A DNA stretch of 64,000 bases, taken from Streptomyces peucetius. GTDB taxonomy: Bacteria > Actinomycetota > Actinomycetes > Streptomycetales > Streptomycetaceae. Positions 7,928 through 16,739 of this stretch are shown here, in pieces. Positions within the stretch are counted from its first letter, which is position 1. Every line of letters begins with the position of its first letter. The notes below the pieces were generated by a model. It saw only the letters and a program-made list of their open reading frames with translations, did no database searches and was not told where the DNA came from. Both the position numbers and the translations under genes were made by a program. The stretch lies in assembly GCF_025854275.1 (NCBI RefSeq), contig NZ_CP107567.1, positions 5,146,001 through 5,210,000 of the forward strand, written 5' to 3'.

Positions 7928-9835
7928 ATGCCCACGCGCCACGACATCCGTAACGTAGCCATCGTCGCCCACGTCGACCACGGCAAGACCACCCTGGTCG
8001 ACGCCATGCTCAAGCAGGCCGGTGCCTTCGCCGCGCACGCCGCCGAGCAGCTCGACGACCGCATGATGGACTCGAACGACCTGGAGCGTGAGAAGGGCAT
8101 CACGATCCTGGCGAAGAACACCGCCGTGAAGTACCACCCCAAGGACGGCGGGGTCCCGATCACCATCAACATCATCGACACCCCCGGTCACGCCGACTTC
8201 GGTGGCGAGGTCGAGCGTGGTCTGTCGATGGTCGACGCGGTCGTCCTCCTCGTCGACGCCTCCGAGGGGCCGCTCCCGCAGACGCGTTTCGTGCTGCGCA
8301 AGGCTCTCGCCGCGAAGATGCCGGTGATCCTGTGCATCAACAAGACGGACCGCCCCGACTCCCGGATCGCCGAGGTCGTCGACGAGACGTACGACCTGTT
8401 CCTGGACCTGGACGCCACCGAGGAGCAGATCGAGTTCCCGATCGTCTACGCGTGCGCCCGTGACGGTGTCGCGTCGCTGACCAAGCCCGAGGACGGCACC
8501 GTCCCGACCGACAGCGACAGCCTGGAGCCGTTCTTCTCCACGCTGCTCGACACCGTCCCGGCCCCCGAGTACGACGAGTCCGCCCCGCTGCAGGCTCACG
8601 TCACCAACCTCGACGCCGACAACTTCCTCGGCCGTATCGCGCTGCTCCGCGTCGAGCAGGGTGAGCTGCGCAAGGGTCAGACCGTCGCCTGGATCAAGCG
8701 CGACGGCACGATCTCGAACGTCCGCATCTCCGAGCTGATGATGACCGAGGCGCTCACCCGCAAGCCGGCGGAGGTGGCCGGCCCCGGTGACATCTGCGCC
8801 GTCGCCGGTATCCCGGACATCATGATCGGCGAGACCCTGGCCGACCCGGAGAACCCGATCGCCCTGCCGCTGATCACGGTCGACGAGCCCGCGATCTCGA
8901 TGACCGTCGGCACCAACACGTCGCCGCTGGTCGGCCGTGGCGGCACCGGCAAGGGCGCCGACGCGAAGGCGGCGGTCAAGGACCGCAAGGTCACGGCCCG
9001 CCAGGTGAAGGACCGTCTCGACCGCGAGCTGATCGGTAACGTCTCGCTGCGCGTGCTGGACACCGAGCGCCCCGACGCCTGGGAGGTGCAGGGCCGCGGC
9101 GAGCTGGCGCTGGCGATCCTGGTCGAGCAGATGCGCCGCGAGGGCTTCGAGCTGACCATCGGCAAGCCGCAGGTCGTCACCAAGGAGGTCGACGGCAAGG
9201 TCCACGAGCCGGTCGAGCGCATGACGATCGACGTGCCCGAGGAGCACATGGGCGCTGTGACGCAGCTCATGGGCGTCCGCAAGGGCCGCATGGACAACAT
9301 GTCGAACCACGGCTCCGGCTGGGTCCGGATGGAGTTCATCGTCCCGTCCCGCGGTCTGATCGGCTTCCGTACGGAGTTCCTGACGAACACCCGCGGCACC
9401 GGTATCGCGCACTCCATCCACGAGGGTCACGAGCCCTGGTTCGGCCCCCTGCAGACCCGGAACAACGGCTCGCTCGTCGCCGACCGCTCCGGCGCCGTCA
9501 CCGCGTTCGCGATGACGAACCTTCAGGAGCGCGGCGTGCTGTTCACCGAGCCCGGCACCGAGGTGTACGAGGGCATGATCGTCGGCGAGAACTCGCGCTC
9601 CGACGACATGGACGTGAACATCACCAAGGAGAAGAAGCTCACCAACATGCGGTCGTCCTCGGCCGATTCGTTCGAGGCGATCGTCCCGCCGCGCAAGCTC
9701 TCGCTGGAGCAGTCGCTGGAGTTCTGCCGCGACGACGAGTGCGTCGAGGTGACCCCGGAGGCCGTCCGCATCCGCAAGGTCGTCCTGGACCAGAAGGAGC
9801 GCGGTCGCGCCGCCTCGCGTGCCAAGCACGGCTGA
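7928..9835 (+). CDS. typA: Ribosome-associated translational GTPase TypA/BipA
   Basis: This 635-residue protein is an EF-G-like GTPase that binds ribosomes and aids 50S assembly and stress adaptation. The G1 motif AHVDHGKT (14-21) is present, with a G3 DTPGH and a G4 NKTD in the N-terminal G domain. Domain II, EF-G-like domains III and V and the BipA-specific C-terminal domain follow, and the length is normal. Codon choice is strongly biased (many CGT and GGT codons), as in highly expressed genes. The first ATG after a weak GAGAGAAG site matches the family N-terminus. A strong terminator follows. Confidence 0.95.
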   Translation: MPTRHDIRNVAIVAHVDHGKTTLVDAMLKQAGAFAAHAAEQLDDRMMDSNDLEREKGITILAKNTAVKYHPKDGGVPITINIIDTPGHADFGGEVERGLSMVDAVVLLVDASEGPLPQTRFVLRKALAAKMPVILCINKTDRPDSRIAEVVDETYDLFLDLDATEEQIEFPIVYACARDGVASLTKPEDGTVPTDSDSLEPFFSTLLDTVPAPEYDESAPLQAHVTNLDADNFLGRIALLRVEQGELRKGQTVAWIKRDGTISNVRISELMMTEALTRKPAEVAGPGDICAVAGIPDIMIGETLADPENPIALPLITVDEPAISMTVGTNTSPLVGRGGTGKGADAKAAVKDRKVTARQVKDRLDRELIGNVSLRVLDTERPDAWEVQGRGELALAILVEQMRREGFELTIGKPQVVTKEVDGKVHEPVERMTIDVPEEHMGAVTQLMGVRKGRMDNMSNHGSGWVRMEFIVPSRGLIGFRTEFLTNTRGTGIAHSIHEGHEPWFGPLQTRNNGSLVADRSGAVTAFAMTNLQERGVLFTEPGTEVYEGMIVGENSRSDDMDVNITKEKKLTNMRSSSADSFEAIVPPRKLSLEQSLEFCRDDECVEVTPEAVRIRKVVLDQKERGRAASRAKHG

Positions 9836-9871
9836 CGGATCGCCAAAGCTCTGGCAAAACAGCTGAACACA

Positions 9872-9910
9872 CGGCCCGGCCCTCCGCAGAGACTGTGGAG
9901 GGCCGGGCCG
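9872..9910 (+). terminator. typA terminator
   Basis: A 14-bp perfect stem (CGGCCCGGCCCTCC at 9872-9885 with its complement at 9897-9910) is followed by a T-rich run (TTCGTCAACTTCTTTT). This is a classic intrinsic terminator shape, 36 bp after typA. Confidence 0.85.
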
Positions 9911-10105
9911 TTCGTCAACTTCTTTTCATGGTCCGAGTGTCCGTATATCGGCCGTCGCACTCCGGAACATGTGTTAAGGGTCCGTTTCGCGGGTGTCTGT
10001 CTGGGATCGCTTTGTCCGGATTTCGGGCTGGAGTGCCCCTCTGATGTTGTCAAAACGAGACCCTTTAGGTGTGGTTTACAAGCCTGTCCTACTTAATAGT
10101 TGGCT

Positions 10106-10126
10106 CCATTGAGCTCGGGTCAATGG
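10106..10126. promoter_or_regulatory. Operator-like inverted repeat before the first opp operon
   Basis: CCATTGA-N7-TCAATGG is a perfect inverted repeat 128 bp before the binding-protein start. It lies in a locally AT-richer stretch of the gap 9911-10254 (TTTACA and TTAATAG words nearby), where the operon promoter is expected. A dimeric regulator could bind here. I could not fix the -35 and -10 boxes, and I see no gene in this gap. Confidence 0.4.
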
Positions 10127-10254
10127 GTCATGCGCTGTGGGGAGCGCCGACTCACGAGCACACTCGGGGCACTTGACGAACGCTGTCAGGGGTGTCAGCG
10201 CGCGTAGAAATGTGCCCCTCTTGTAGTGACAAGTGGACTCATGAGGAGGAACCC

Positions 10255-11871
10255 ATGCGTGGTGCCAAGAGCGCCAAGTGGGTCGCGGGAGCGATCGTTG
10301 TCGCCCTGGCGGCCACTGCCTGTGGCGGCGGCAGCGGTGATGAGGGCAAGAAGAACACGTCGGGCAAGCCGGCCGGCTACGTCTCGATCGACGTCGGCGA
10401 GCCGCAGAAGCCGCTGATCCCGGCCGACACGAACGAGAGCAACGGCTCCTACGTCATCCAGGCGCTCTTCACGCAGCTGCTGGACTTCGACAACAAGGGC
10501 GAGATCGTCTACACCAACGCGGAGTCGGTGACGACGGAGGACTCGAAGACCTGGACCGTCAAGCTCAAGGCGGGCTGGAAGTTCCACAACGGCGAGGCCG
10601 TCACCGCGCAGTCGTACGTCGACGCGTGGAACTGGTACGCGAACGTCAAGAACAACCAGCAGAACGCGTTCTGGTTCGGTGACATCGCCGGCTACGACGA
10701 CGTGCACCCGGAGAAGGGTGACCCGAAGGCCGACAAGATGTCCGGTCTGAAGGTCGTGGACGACACCACCTTCACGATCGAGCTGAAGGACAAGGTCCCG
10801 TACTTCAACTACAAGCTCGGCTACGCGACGTTCGCGCCGCTGCCGAAGGTCTTCTACGACGACCCGAAGGCGTTCGGCCAGAAGCCGGTCGGCAACGGTC
10901 CGTACAAGTTCGAGAAGTGGACCCACAAGAAGCTGATCCAGGTCGCGGCCAACCCTGACTACAAGGGTCCGAACAAGGCTGCGAACAAGGGCATCCAGTT
11001 CAAGAACTACGCGACCCTCGAGGCCGCGTACCAGGACGTCGTCTCCGGCAACCTGGACATCATCCGCCAGGTCGGCCCGACGGACCTGCCGAAGTACAAG
11101 CAGGACCTGGGCGACGGCGCCATCGAGCAGCCGTACGCGGCCATCCAGTCGCTGGTCCCGGCGTTCTACAGCAAGACCTTCAAGGACATCGACCCGAAGG
11201 TCATCCAGGGTCTGTCGATGGCGATCGACCGCAACACGATCACCAAGACCGTCCTGAACAACACGCGTACCCCCGCGACGAGCTTCACGCCGCCGCAGGT
11301 CAAGGGCAACCAGGACCTGGGCACGGACATCTTCACGTACAACCCGGAGAAGGCGAAGAAGCTCATCCAGGAGGGTGGCGGCGTCCCGGACAACAAGCTG
11401 TTCATCCAGTACAACACCGACGGCGGCCACAAGGAGTGGGTGACCGCGGTCTGCGAGTCCATCCGCAAGGCGACCGGTGTCGACTGCGTCGGCGACGCCA
11501 AGCCGGACTTCCCCACGGACCTCGAGGCCCGTGACAACGACCAGGTGAAGTCGATGTACCGCGGTGGCTGGGTGGCCGACTACCCGGTCAACGTCAACTT
11601 CATCAAGGAGCTCTACCACACCAACGCCGAGTCCAACAACGGTCGTTTCTCCAACAAGGAGATCGACAAGATGATGGCGGAGGCGGACAAGGCGAACTCC
11701 CTGGAAGAGGCCGTGAAGGGCTACCAGGAGGTCGAGAAGAAGCTGCTCGAGGAGATGCCGGCCATCCCGCTGTGGTACTACCGCATCAACGGTGGCCACG
11801 GTGAGGGCGTCGACAACGTCGCGGTCGACTTCCACGGTGACCTGGAGCTCACTGGCGTGACCGTCAAGTAA
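10255..11871 (+). CDS. Oligopeptide ABC transporter substrate-binding lipoprotein (opp operon 1)
   Basis: This 538-residue SBP_bac_5 lipoprotein should capture oligopeptides outside the cell. The signal sequence ends at Cys23 (AATAC, 19-23). The family segments YVDAWNW and KPVGNGPYKFEKW are present. The start is the ATG after a near-perfect AGGAGGA at 10243-10249; the open frame runs further upstream but lacks such a site. It is first in a five-gene operon. Codons are strongly biased (GGT, CGT, AAG, AAC), suggesting high expression. It is related to the BldKB family, whose import of a peptide signal affects aerial mycelium formation, but orthology to bldKB itself is not shown. Confidence 0.9.
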   Translation: MRGAKSAKWVAGAIVVALAATACGGGSGDEGKKNTSGKPAGYVSIDVGEPQKPLIPADTNESNGSYVIQALFTQLLDFDNKGEIVYTNAESVTTEDSKTWTVKLKAGWKFHNGEAVTAQSYVDAWNWYANVKNNQQNAFWFGDIAGYDDVHPEKGDPKADKMSGLKVVDDTTFTIELKDKVPYFNYKLGYATFAPLPKVFYDDPKAFGQKPVGNGPYKFEKWTHKKLIQVAANPDYKGPNKAANKGIQFKNYATLEAAYQDVVSGNLDIIRQVGPTDLPKYKQDLGDGAIEQPYAAIQSLVPAFYSKTFKDIDPKVIQGLSMAIDRNTITKTVLNNTRTPATSFTPPQVKGNQDLGTDIFTYNPEKAKKLIQEGGGVPDNKLFIQYNTDGGHKEWVTAVCESIRKATGVDCVGDAKPDFPTDLEARDNDQVKSMYRGGWVADYPVNVNFIKELYHTNAESNNGRFSNKEIDKMMAEADKANSLEEAVKGYQEVEKKLLEEMPAIPLWYYRINGGHGEGVDNVAVDFHGDLELTGVTVK

Positions 11872-11935
11872 TCGCCTGCGGGCCCCACCCCACTCGGCCG
11901 TAACCCGCCGCCGTCGGTCATCCGGCGGCGGCGGT

Positions 11936-11973
11936 GGTCCGGGGGCCGTCCGCACGCGGACGGCCCCCGGACC
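11936..11973 (+). terminator. Strong intra-operon hairpin between binding protein and permease
   Basis: A perfect 17-bp GC-only stem (11936-11952 with 11957-11973) has a CACG loop, between the binding-protein stop and the permease start. No U-run follows. In operons of this kind such a hairpin gives partial termination or protects the upstream mRNA, so the binding protein is made in excess of the membrane parts. The arrangement is seen directly; the effect is inferred. Confidence 0.6.
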
Positions 11974-11998
11974 CAGTTAACCCCTCACGGAGGCACCC

Positions 11999-12928
11999 AT
12001 GGGGCGCTACGTCGCACGACGACTGCTCCAGATGATCCCGGTCTTCATCGGGTCGACCCTGCTCATCTTCATGATGATGTACGCGCTGCCCGGCGACCCC
12101 GTGCGCGCACTGGCAGGTGAACAGCACGTCGATCAGGCGCAGATCGACTCTCTGAAGCAACAGCTCGGGCTGGACAAGCCCATTCTGATGCAGTATGTGA
12201 TCTACCTCGGGAACCTGCTCCAGGGTGACTTCGGTACACAGATCGCAAGCCAGCGCCCCATCGCGGAGGTCATCGCCGACGCGTATCCCGTCACCATCCA
12301 GCTGACGTTCTTCGCGTTCACCTTCACGGTCGTCGCGGGTATCACCCTGGGTGTTCTCGCGGGTCTGAAGCCCGAATCGCTGCGTGACCGCGGTCTGCTG
12401 CTCCTCACGCTGCTGCTGATCTCGGTCCCCTCGTTCGTGCTGGGCCGGCTCTCGCAGTACTTCTTCGCGTTCGAGCTCGGCATCGTGGAGCCGAACGTCT
12501 CCCTTCAGGAGAACTGGAACGAACTGCTGCTGCCCGCTTCGGTTCTGGCGGCCCTCTCCCTCGCCTATGTGGCGCGACTGACCCGCACGTCGGTCGCGGA
12601 GAACCTGCGGTCCGACTACATCCGGACCGCCGTCGCCAAGGGCCTGCCGCGCCGCCGTATCGTCACCGTGCACCTGATGCGGAACTCGATGATCCCGGTC
12701 GTCACGTTCCTCGGTGCCGACCTCGGCACCCTGATGTCGGGTGCGGTCGTGACCGAGGGCATCTTCAACGTGAAGGGCATCGGCAGTCTCGTTTTCGAGG
12801 CCCTGAGACGGCGCGAGGGAGCCACGGTCGTCGGCGTGGTCACGCTGATCGTCCTTGTCTACCTAATCTGCAGCCTGCTCGTCGACCTGCTTTACGCGGT
12901 CCTGGACCCGAGGATCCGGTATGCCTGA
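11999..12928 (+). CDS. Oligopeptide ABC transporter permease, OppB type (opp operon 1)
   Basis: This 309-residue inner-membrane permease begins MGRYVARRLLQMIPVF, the usual OppB/DppB opening, and has about six hydrophobic helices. The cytoplasmic EAA loop that docks the ATPase is visible in the segment LRSDYIRTAVAKGLPRRR (about 200-218). It forms the channel with the OppC-type partner. The ATG has a GGAGG site 6 nt upstream. Its last 8 bases (ATGCCTGA) also start the next gene. Confidence 0.92.
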   Translation: MGRYVARRLLQMIPVFIGSTLLIFMMMYALPGDPVRALAGEQHVDQAQIDSLKQQLGLDKPILMQYVIYLGNLLQGDFGTQIASQRPIAEVIADAYPVTIQLTFFAFTFTVVAGITLGVLAGLKPESLRDRGLLLLTLLLISVPSFVLGRLSQYFFAFELGIVEPNVSLQENWNELLLPASVLAALSLAYVARLTRTSVAENLRSDYIRTAVAKGLPRRRIVTVHLMRNSMIPVVTFLGADLGTLMSGAVVTEGIFNVKGIGSLVFEALRRREGATVVGVVTLIVLVYLICSLLVDLLYAVLDPRIRYA

Positions 12929-13886
12929 GAAAATCGCAGAGACCTCGAAGACCCAGGACGAGCTGCTGACCGCTGCCGAACCCGAGACCGCGTTGGTGGT
13001 CGAGGCCGGCCCGGCGAGCGCCAAGGCGCGCAGCCTCTGGTCCGACGCCTGGCACGACCTGCGCCGCAACCCGCTGTTCATCGTGTCGTCGGCGCTGATC
13101 CTGCTGCTGATCGTGATGGCGGCGGTGCCCAGCCTGTTCACCAGCGCGTCGCCGCGCGACGGTGACCTGGTCAACCACTACCTGCAGCAGCCGAACTGGA
13201 GCCACTTCTTCGCTCCGGACTGGTTCGGCTACGACATCCAGGGCAGGTCGATCTACGCCCGCGTCATCCACGGCGCCCGCGCCTCGATCACCGTCGGCAT
13301 CACTGTGACGATCCTGGTCACCCTGATCGGCGGCGCCCTCGGCATGATCGCCGGCTACTTCGGCGGCCTGCTGGACACGCTGCTCTCCCGGCTGACCGAC
13401 ATCTTCTTCGGCATCCCGTTCCTGCTCGGCGCCATGGTGATCCTCACCAGCTTCGAGAAGCGCGCCGTGTGGACGGTCATCCTGGCGCTGGCCTTCCTCG
13501 GCTGGACCTCGATCGCCCGTGTCGCCCGAGGCGCGGTCATCACCGTCAAGCAGGCCGACTATGTCGTGGCTGCGCGGGCTCTCGGTGCCTCGACCTCGCG
13601 GATCATGATCAAGCACATCATGCCCAACGCCCTCGCCCCGGTGATCGTCGTCGCGACGATCGCGCTGGGCGGCTACATCGGCGCAGAGGCGACGCTGTCC
13701 TTCCTGGGTATCGGTCTTTCCGAGCCCACGGTCTCGTGGGGCATCGACGTCTCCGACGGCTTCGCCCAGATCCGGAACGCACCGTACGTGCTGATCATCC
13801 CCTCGGTGATGGTCTCGATCACAGTGCTCTCGTTCCTCATGTTCGGCGATGCGGTACGCAACGCCCTCGACCCGAAGATGCGCTGA
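12921..13886 (+). CDS. Oligopeptide ABC transporter permease, OppC type (opp operon 1)
   Basis: This 321-residue second permease has an N-terminal cytoplasmic stretch of about 50 residues, the OppC signature RSLWSDAWHDLRRNPLF before the first helix, then about six helices. The EAA loop reads KQADYVVAARALGAS (about 212-226). It overlaps the OppB gene by 8 bp, giving tight translational coupling, and 11 bp separate it from the next gene. It pairs with the OppB-type subunit to pass peptides across the membrane. Confidence 0.92.
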   Translation: MPEKIAETSKTQDELLTAAEPETALVVEAGPASAKARSLWSDAWHDLRRNPLFIVSSALILLLIVMAAVPSLFTSASPRDGDLVNHYLQQPNWSHFFAPDWFGYDIQGRSIYARVIHGARASITVGITVTILVTLIGGALGMIAGYFGGLLDTLLSRLTDIFFGIPFLLGAMVILTSFEKRAVWTVILALAFLGWTSIARVARGAVITVKQADYVVAARALGASTSRIMIKHIMPNALAPVIVVATIALGGYIGAEATLSFLGIGLSEPTVSWGIDVSDGFAQIRNAPYVLIIPSVMVSITVLSFLMFGDAVRNALDPKMR

Positions 13887-13897
13887 GGGAGGCGTAC

Positions 13898-14956
13898 GTG
13901 ACCATCATCGAAGAAACAGCAGGGGTTCCGGCGCCGCGCGGCGCGGGGGATGCCTCCGGTCCACTGCTCGACGTGCGTGACCTGCACGTGGAGTTCCACA
14001 CCCGTGACGGTGTCGCCAAGGCGGTCAACGGCGTCAACTACAGCGTCGACTCCGGCGAGACCCTGGCCGTACTGGGCGAGTCCGGCTCCGGCAAGTCCGT
14101 GACCGCGCAGGCGATCATGGGCATCCTCGACATGCCGCCGGGGAAGATCCCGCAGGGCCAGATCCTCTTCCGTGGCCAGGACATGCTCACCATGAGCAAC
14201 GAGGAGCGGCGGAAGATCCGGGGTCAGAAGATCGCGATGATCTTCCAGGACGCGCTCTCCTCGCTGAACCCGGTGCTCTCCGTGGGCTACCAGCTCGGTG
14301 AGATGTTCCGCGTCCACCAGGGTCTGTCCAAGAAGCAGGCCAAGGCCAAGGCCGTGGACCTGATGGAACGGGTGAAGATCCCGGCCGCCAAGGACCGGGT
14401 CAACGATTTCCCGCACCAGTTCTCCGGCGGTATGCGCCAGCGCATCATGATCGCCATGGCCCTGGCTCTGGAGCCGGACCTGATCATCGCCGACGAGCCG
14501 ACCACCGCGCTCGACGTGACGGTGCAGGCCCAGGTCATGGACCTGCTGGCGGAGCTGCAGCGCGAGTACAACATGGGTCTGATCCTGATCACCCACGACC
14601 TCGGCGTCGTCGCCGACGTCGCGGACAAGATCGCCGTGATGTACGCGGGCCGGATCGTCGAGACCGCACCCGTGCACGAGCTGTACAAGCGGCCGGCGCA
14701 CCCGTACACCCGGGGTTTGCTCGACTCGATCCCGCGCCTGGACCAGAAGGGCCAGGAGCTGTACGCGATCAAGGGTCTGCCGCCCAACCTGCTGAAGATC
14801 CCCACCGGTTGCGCATTCAACCCGCGCTGCCCCAAGGCGGACGACATCTGCCGTACGGAGATCCCGGCGCTGGTCCCGGTGACCGAGCAGGACGGCAGCG
14901 AGCTGCCCGGCCGCGGCAGCGCGTGCCACTTCTGGAAGGAGACGATCCATGGCTGA
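13898..14956 (+). CDS. Oligopeptide ABC transporter ATPase, OppD type (opp operon 1)
   Basis: This 352-residue cytoplasmic ATPase starts at a GTG preceded by GAGGGAGGC. Walker A is GESGSGKS, the signature is FSGGMRQR, Walker B is [12 protein letters not shown], and the switch His is in LITHDL. The C-terminal Cys-containing oligo_HPY segment (CAFNPRCPKADDIC) is typical of OppD/OppF and can hold an Fe-S cluster or zinc. It should dimerise with the OppF-type ATPase encoded next, whose start overlaps its end by 8 bp. Confidence 0.93.
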   Translation: MTIIEETAGVPAPRGAGDASGPLLDVRDLHVEFHTRDGVAKAVNGVNYSVDSGETLAVLGESGSGKSVTAQAIMGILDMPPGKIPQGQILFRGQDMLTMSNEERRKIRGQKIAMIFQDALSSLNPVLSVGYQLGEMFRVHQGLSKKQAKAKAVDLMERVKIPAAKDRVNDFPHQFSGGMRQRIMIAMALALEPDLIIADEPTTALDVTVQAQVMDLLAELQREYNMGLILITHDLGVVADVADKIAVMYAGRIVETAPVHELYKRPAHPYTRGLLDSIPRLDQKGQELYAIKGLPPNLLKIPTGCAFNPRCPKADDICRTEIPALVPVTEQDGSELPGRGSACHFWKETIHG

Positions 14957-16097
14957 GCTCAAGAAGACGAACGAGGCCGTGGACGCGACCCCCAACGTCG
15001 CCAAGGTGGAGACGGTCGACGCCGCCTCCGAGGCGGCGGCGGTCCAGGCGATCGAGGCCCCGGTCCACCGCGGTGAGCCGATCCTCCAGGTGCGCAACCT
15101 GGTCAAGCACTTCCCGCTGACCCAGGGCATCCTCTTCAAGAAGCAGATCGGCGCGGTCAAGGCCGTCGACGGGATCTCCTTCGACCTCTACCAGGGCGAG
15201 ACGCTCGGCATCGTCGGCGAGTCGGGCTGTGGCAAGTCCACCGTCGCGAAGCTGCTGATGACGCTGGAGCGGGCGACCGCCGGCGAGGTCTTCTACAAGG
15301 GCCAGGACATCACCAAGCTGACGGGCCGTGCGCTGAAGGCCGTCCGCCGCAACATCCAGATGGTGTTCCAGGACCCGTACACCTCGCTCAACCCGCGGAT
15401 GACGGTCGGCGACATCATCGGCGAGCCCTTCGACATCCACCCCGAGGTGGCTCCGAAGGGCGACCGGCGCCGCAAGGTGCAGGATCTGCTGGACGTCGTC
15501 GGTCTCAACCCCGAGTACATCCACCGGTACCCGCACCAGTTCTCCGGCGGTCAGCGTCAGCGCATCGGCATCGCCCGCGGCCTCGCGCTCAATCCGGAGA
15601 TCATCATCTGCGACGAGCCGGTGTCCGCGCTGGACGTGTCGGTGCAGGCGCAGGTCGTCAACCTGATGGAGAAGCTGCAGGACGAGTTCAACCTGTCCTA
15701 CCTCTTCATCGCCCACGACCTGTCGATCGTCCGGCACATCTCGGACCGCGTCGGCGTGATGTACCTGGGCAAGATGGCGGAGATCGGCACGGACGTGCAG
15801 ATCTACGACCACCCCACCCACCCGTACACGCAGGCGCTGCTCTCCGCGGTCCCGGTCCCCGATCCGGAGATGCGCGAGGGCCGTGAGCGGATCATCCTCA
15901 CCGGCGATGTGCCGTCGCCGGCGAACCCGCCGTCGGGCTGCCGCTTCCGCACCCGCTGCTGGAAGGCGGAGGAGAAGTGCGCCACCGAGGTGCCGCTGCT
16001 CGCGGTGCCCCAGCGCTTCAAAGGCCAGGACACCCCGGCCGCGCACGAGTCGGCGTGCCACTTCGCCGAGGAGAAGGACGTCGTCCACGCGGCGTAG
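14949..16097 (+). CDS. Oligopeptide ABC transporter ATPase, OppF type (opp operon 1)
   Basis: This 382-residue ATPase is the last gene of the operon. Walker A is GESGCGKS, the signature is FSGGQRQR, Walker B is [12 protein letters not shown], and the oligo_HPY segment [14 protein letters not shown] lies near the C-terminus. The first 40 residues are an acidic, Ala-rich extension absent from the copy in opp operon 2. It starts 8 bp inside the OppD-type gene with AAGGAGA upstream. A strong terminator follows. Confidence 0.93.
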   Translation: MAELKKTNEAVDATPNVAKVETVDAASEAAAVQAIEAPVHRGEPILQVRNLVKHFPLTQGILFKKQIGAVKAVDGISFDLYQGETLGIVGESGCGKSTVAKLLMTLERATAGEVFYKGQDITKLTGRALKAVRRNIQMVFQDPYTSLNPRMTVGDIIGEPFDIHPEVAPKGDRRRKVQDLLDVVGLNPEYIHRYPHQFSGGQRQRIGIARGLALNPEIIICDEPVSALDVSVQAQVVNLMEKLQDEFNLSYLFIAHDLSIVRHISDRVGVMYLGKMAEIGTDVQIYDHPTHPYTQALLSAVPVPDPEMREGRERIILTGDVPSPANPPSGCRFRTRCWKAEEKCATEVPLLAVPQRFKGQDTPAAHESACHFAEEKDVVHAA

Positions 16098-16111
16098 TCC
16101 CCACTCGTCGA

Positions 16112-16149
16112 CGCAGGGCGCCCACCTCCTCGGGGGTGGGCGCCCTGCG
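16112..16149 (+). terminator. Terminator of opp operon 1
   Basis: A perfect 15-bp stem (CGCAGGGCGCCCACC at 16112-16126 with its complement at 16135-16149) has an 8-nt loop, 14 bp after the last opp gene. Confidence 0.85.
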
Positions 16150-16199
16150 CGTCGTGGAAAGGCGTTGCGCGGAGAGCGCCCGCACCGGAGGGTGTCCGA

Positions 16200-16688
16200 A
16201 TGGAACATGAACCGACCGACCGCGAAGGCCGCCGCATCGCGCTGTGCGCCGTCGACGACGGCAACTGGCGGGCCGTCGCCGACATCGCGCCCCGAGACGA
16301 GCAGCGGGGTTTCGTCGCCGCCCTCGCCGCCCGCTATCTGCTGCTCTCGATGTGCGGCGGACTCTGGACCTCGCTCGGCGTCCTCGCGGACGACACCGTC
16401 GTCGGCCATGTCATGTGGGCGTACGACGAGGAGGGCGGGGCCCACTGGATCGGGGGTGTGGTCGTCGACGCCGACGAGCAGGGCAAGGGTGTGGGCCGGG
16501 CGGCCATGCAGGCGCTGATCCGGATGCTGTCCCGGCGGCCGGACTGCCGGGAGATACGGCTCTCCTACCACCCGGACAACAGTGGCGCGGCCAAGCTCTA
16601 CGCGGCCCTCGGGTTCACGCCGACCGGGGACTTGGAGGACGACGAGGTGGTGGTCGCCCTGGCGGTCCCCCGGGACCCGGCGGCCTGA
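16200..16688 (+). CDS. GNAT family N-acetyltransferase
   Basis: This 162-residue single-domain acetyl-CoA-dependent N-acetyltransferase has the motif A pyrophosphate loop EQGKGVGRAAM at about 98-108. It is followed by SYHPDNSGAAKLYAALGF, the usual alpha4/beta7 end of the fold. The overall pattern resembles SpeG/BltD-like diamine acetyltransferases, but the substrate is not determined. The ATG has GGAGGG 8 nt upstream. It lies between the two opp operons with the next gene in the same direction about 50 bp on; nothing links it to peptide uptake. Confidence 0.85.
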   Translation: MEHEPTDREGRRIALCAVDDGNWRAVADIAPRDEQRGFVAALAARYLLLSMCGGLWTSLGVLADDTVVGHVMWAYDEEGGAHWIGGVVVDADEQGKGVGRAAMQALIRMLSRRPDCREIRLSYHPDNSGAAKLYAALGFTPTGDLEDDEVVVALAVPRDPAA

Positions 16689-16739
16689 GAGGCGAAAATC
16701 TGTTGCGTGGCCCGGGACGGGCCGCCGACAGTGGGCGGT

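Noticed and set aside
9961..9985. LexA/SOS-box-like sequence around GGAACATGTGTT
   Set aside because: Only the inner ACATGT is symmetric; flanks do not match TCGAAC-N4-GTTCGA and no SOS gene follows.
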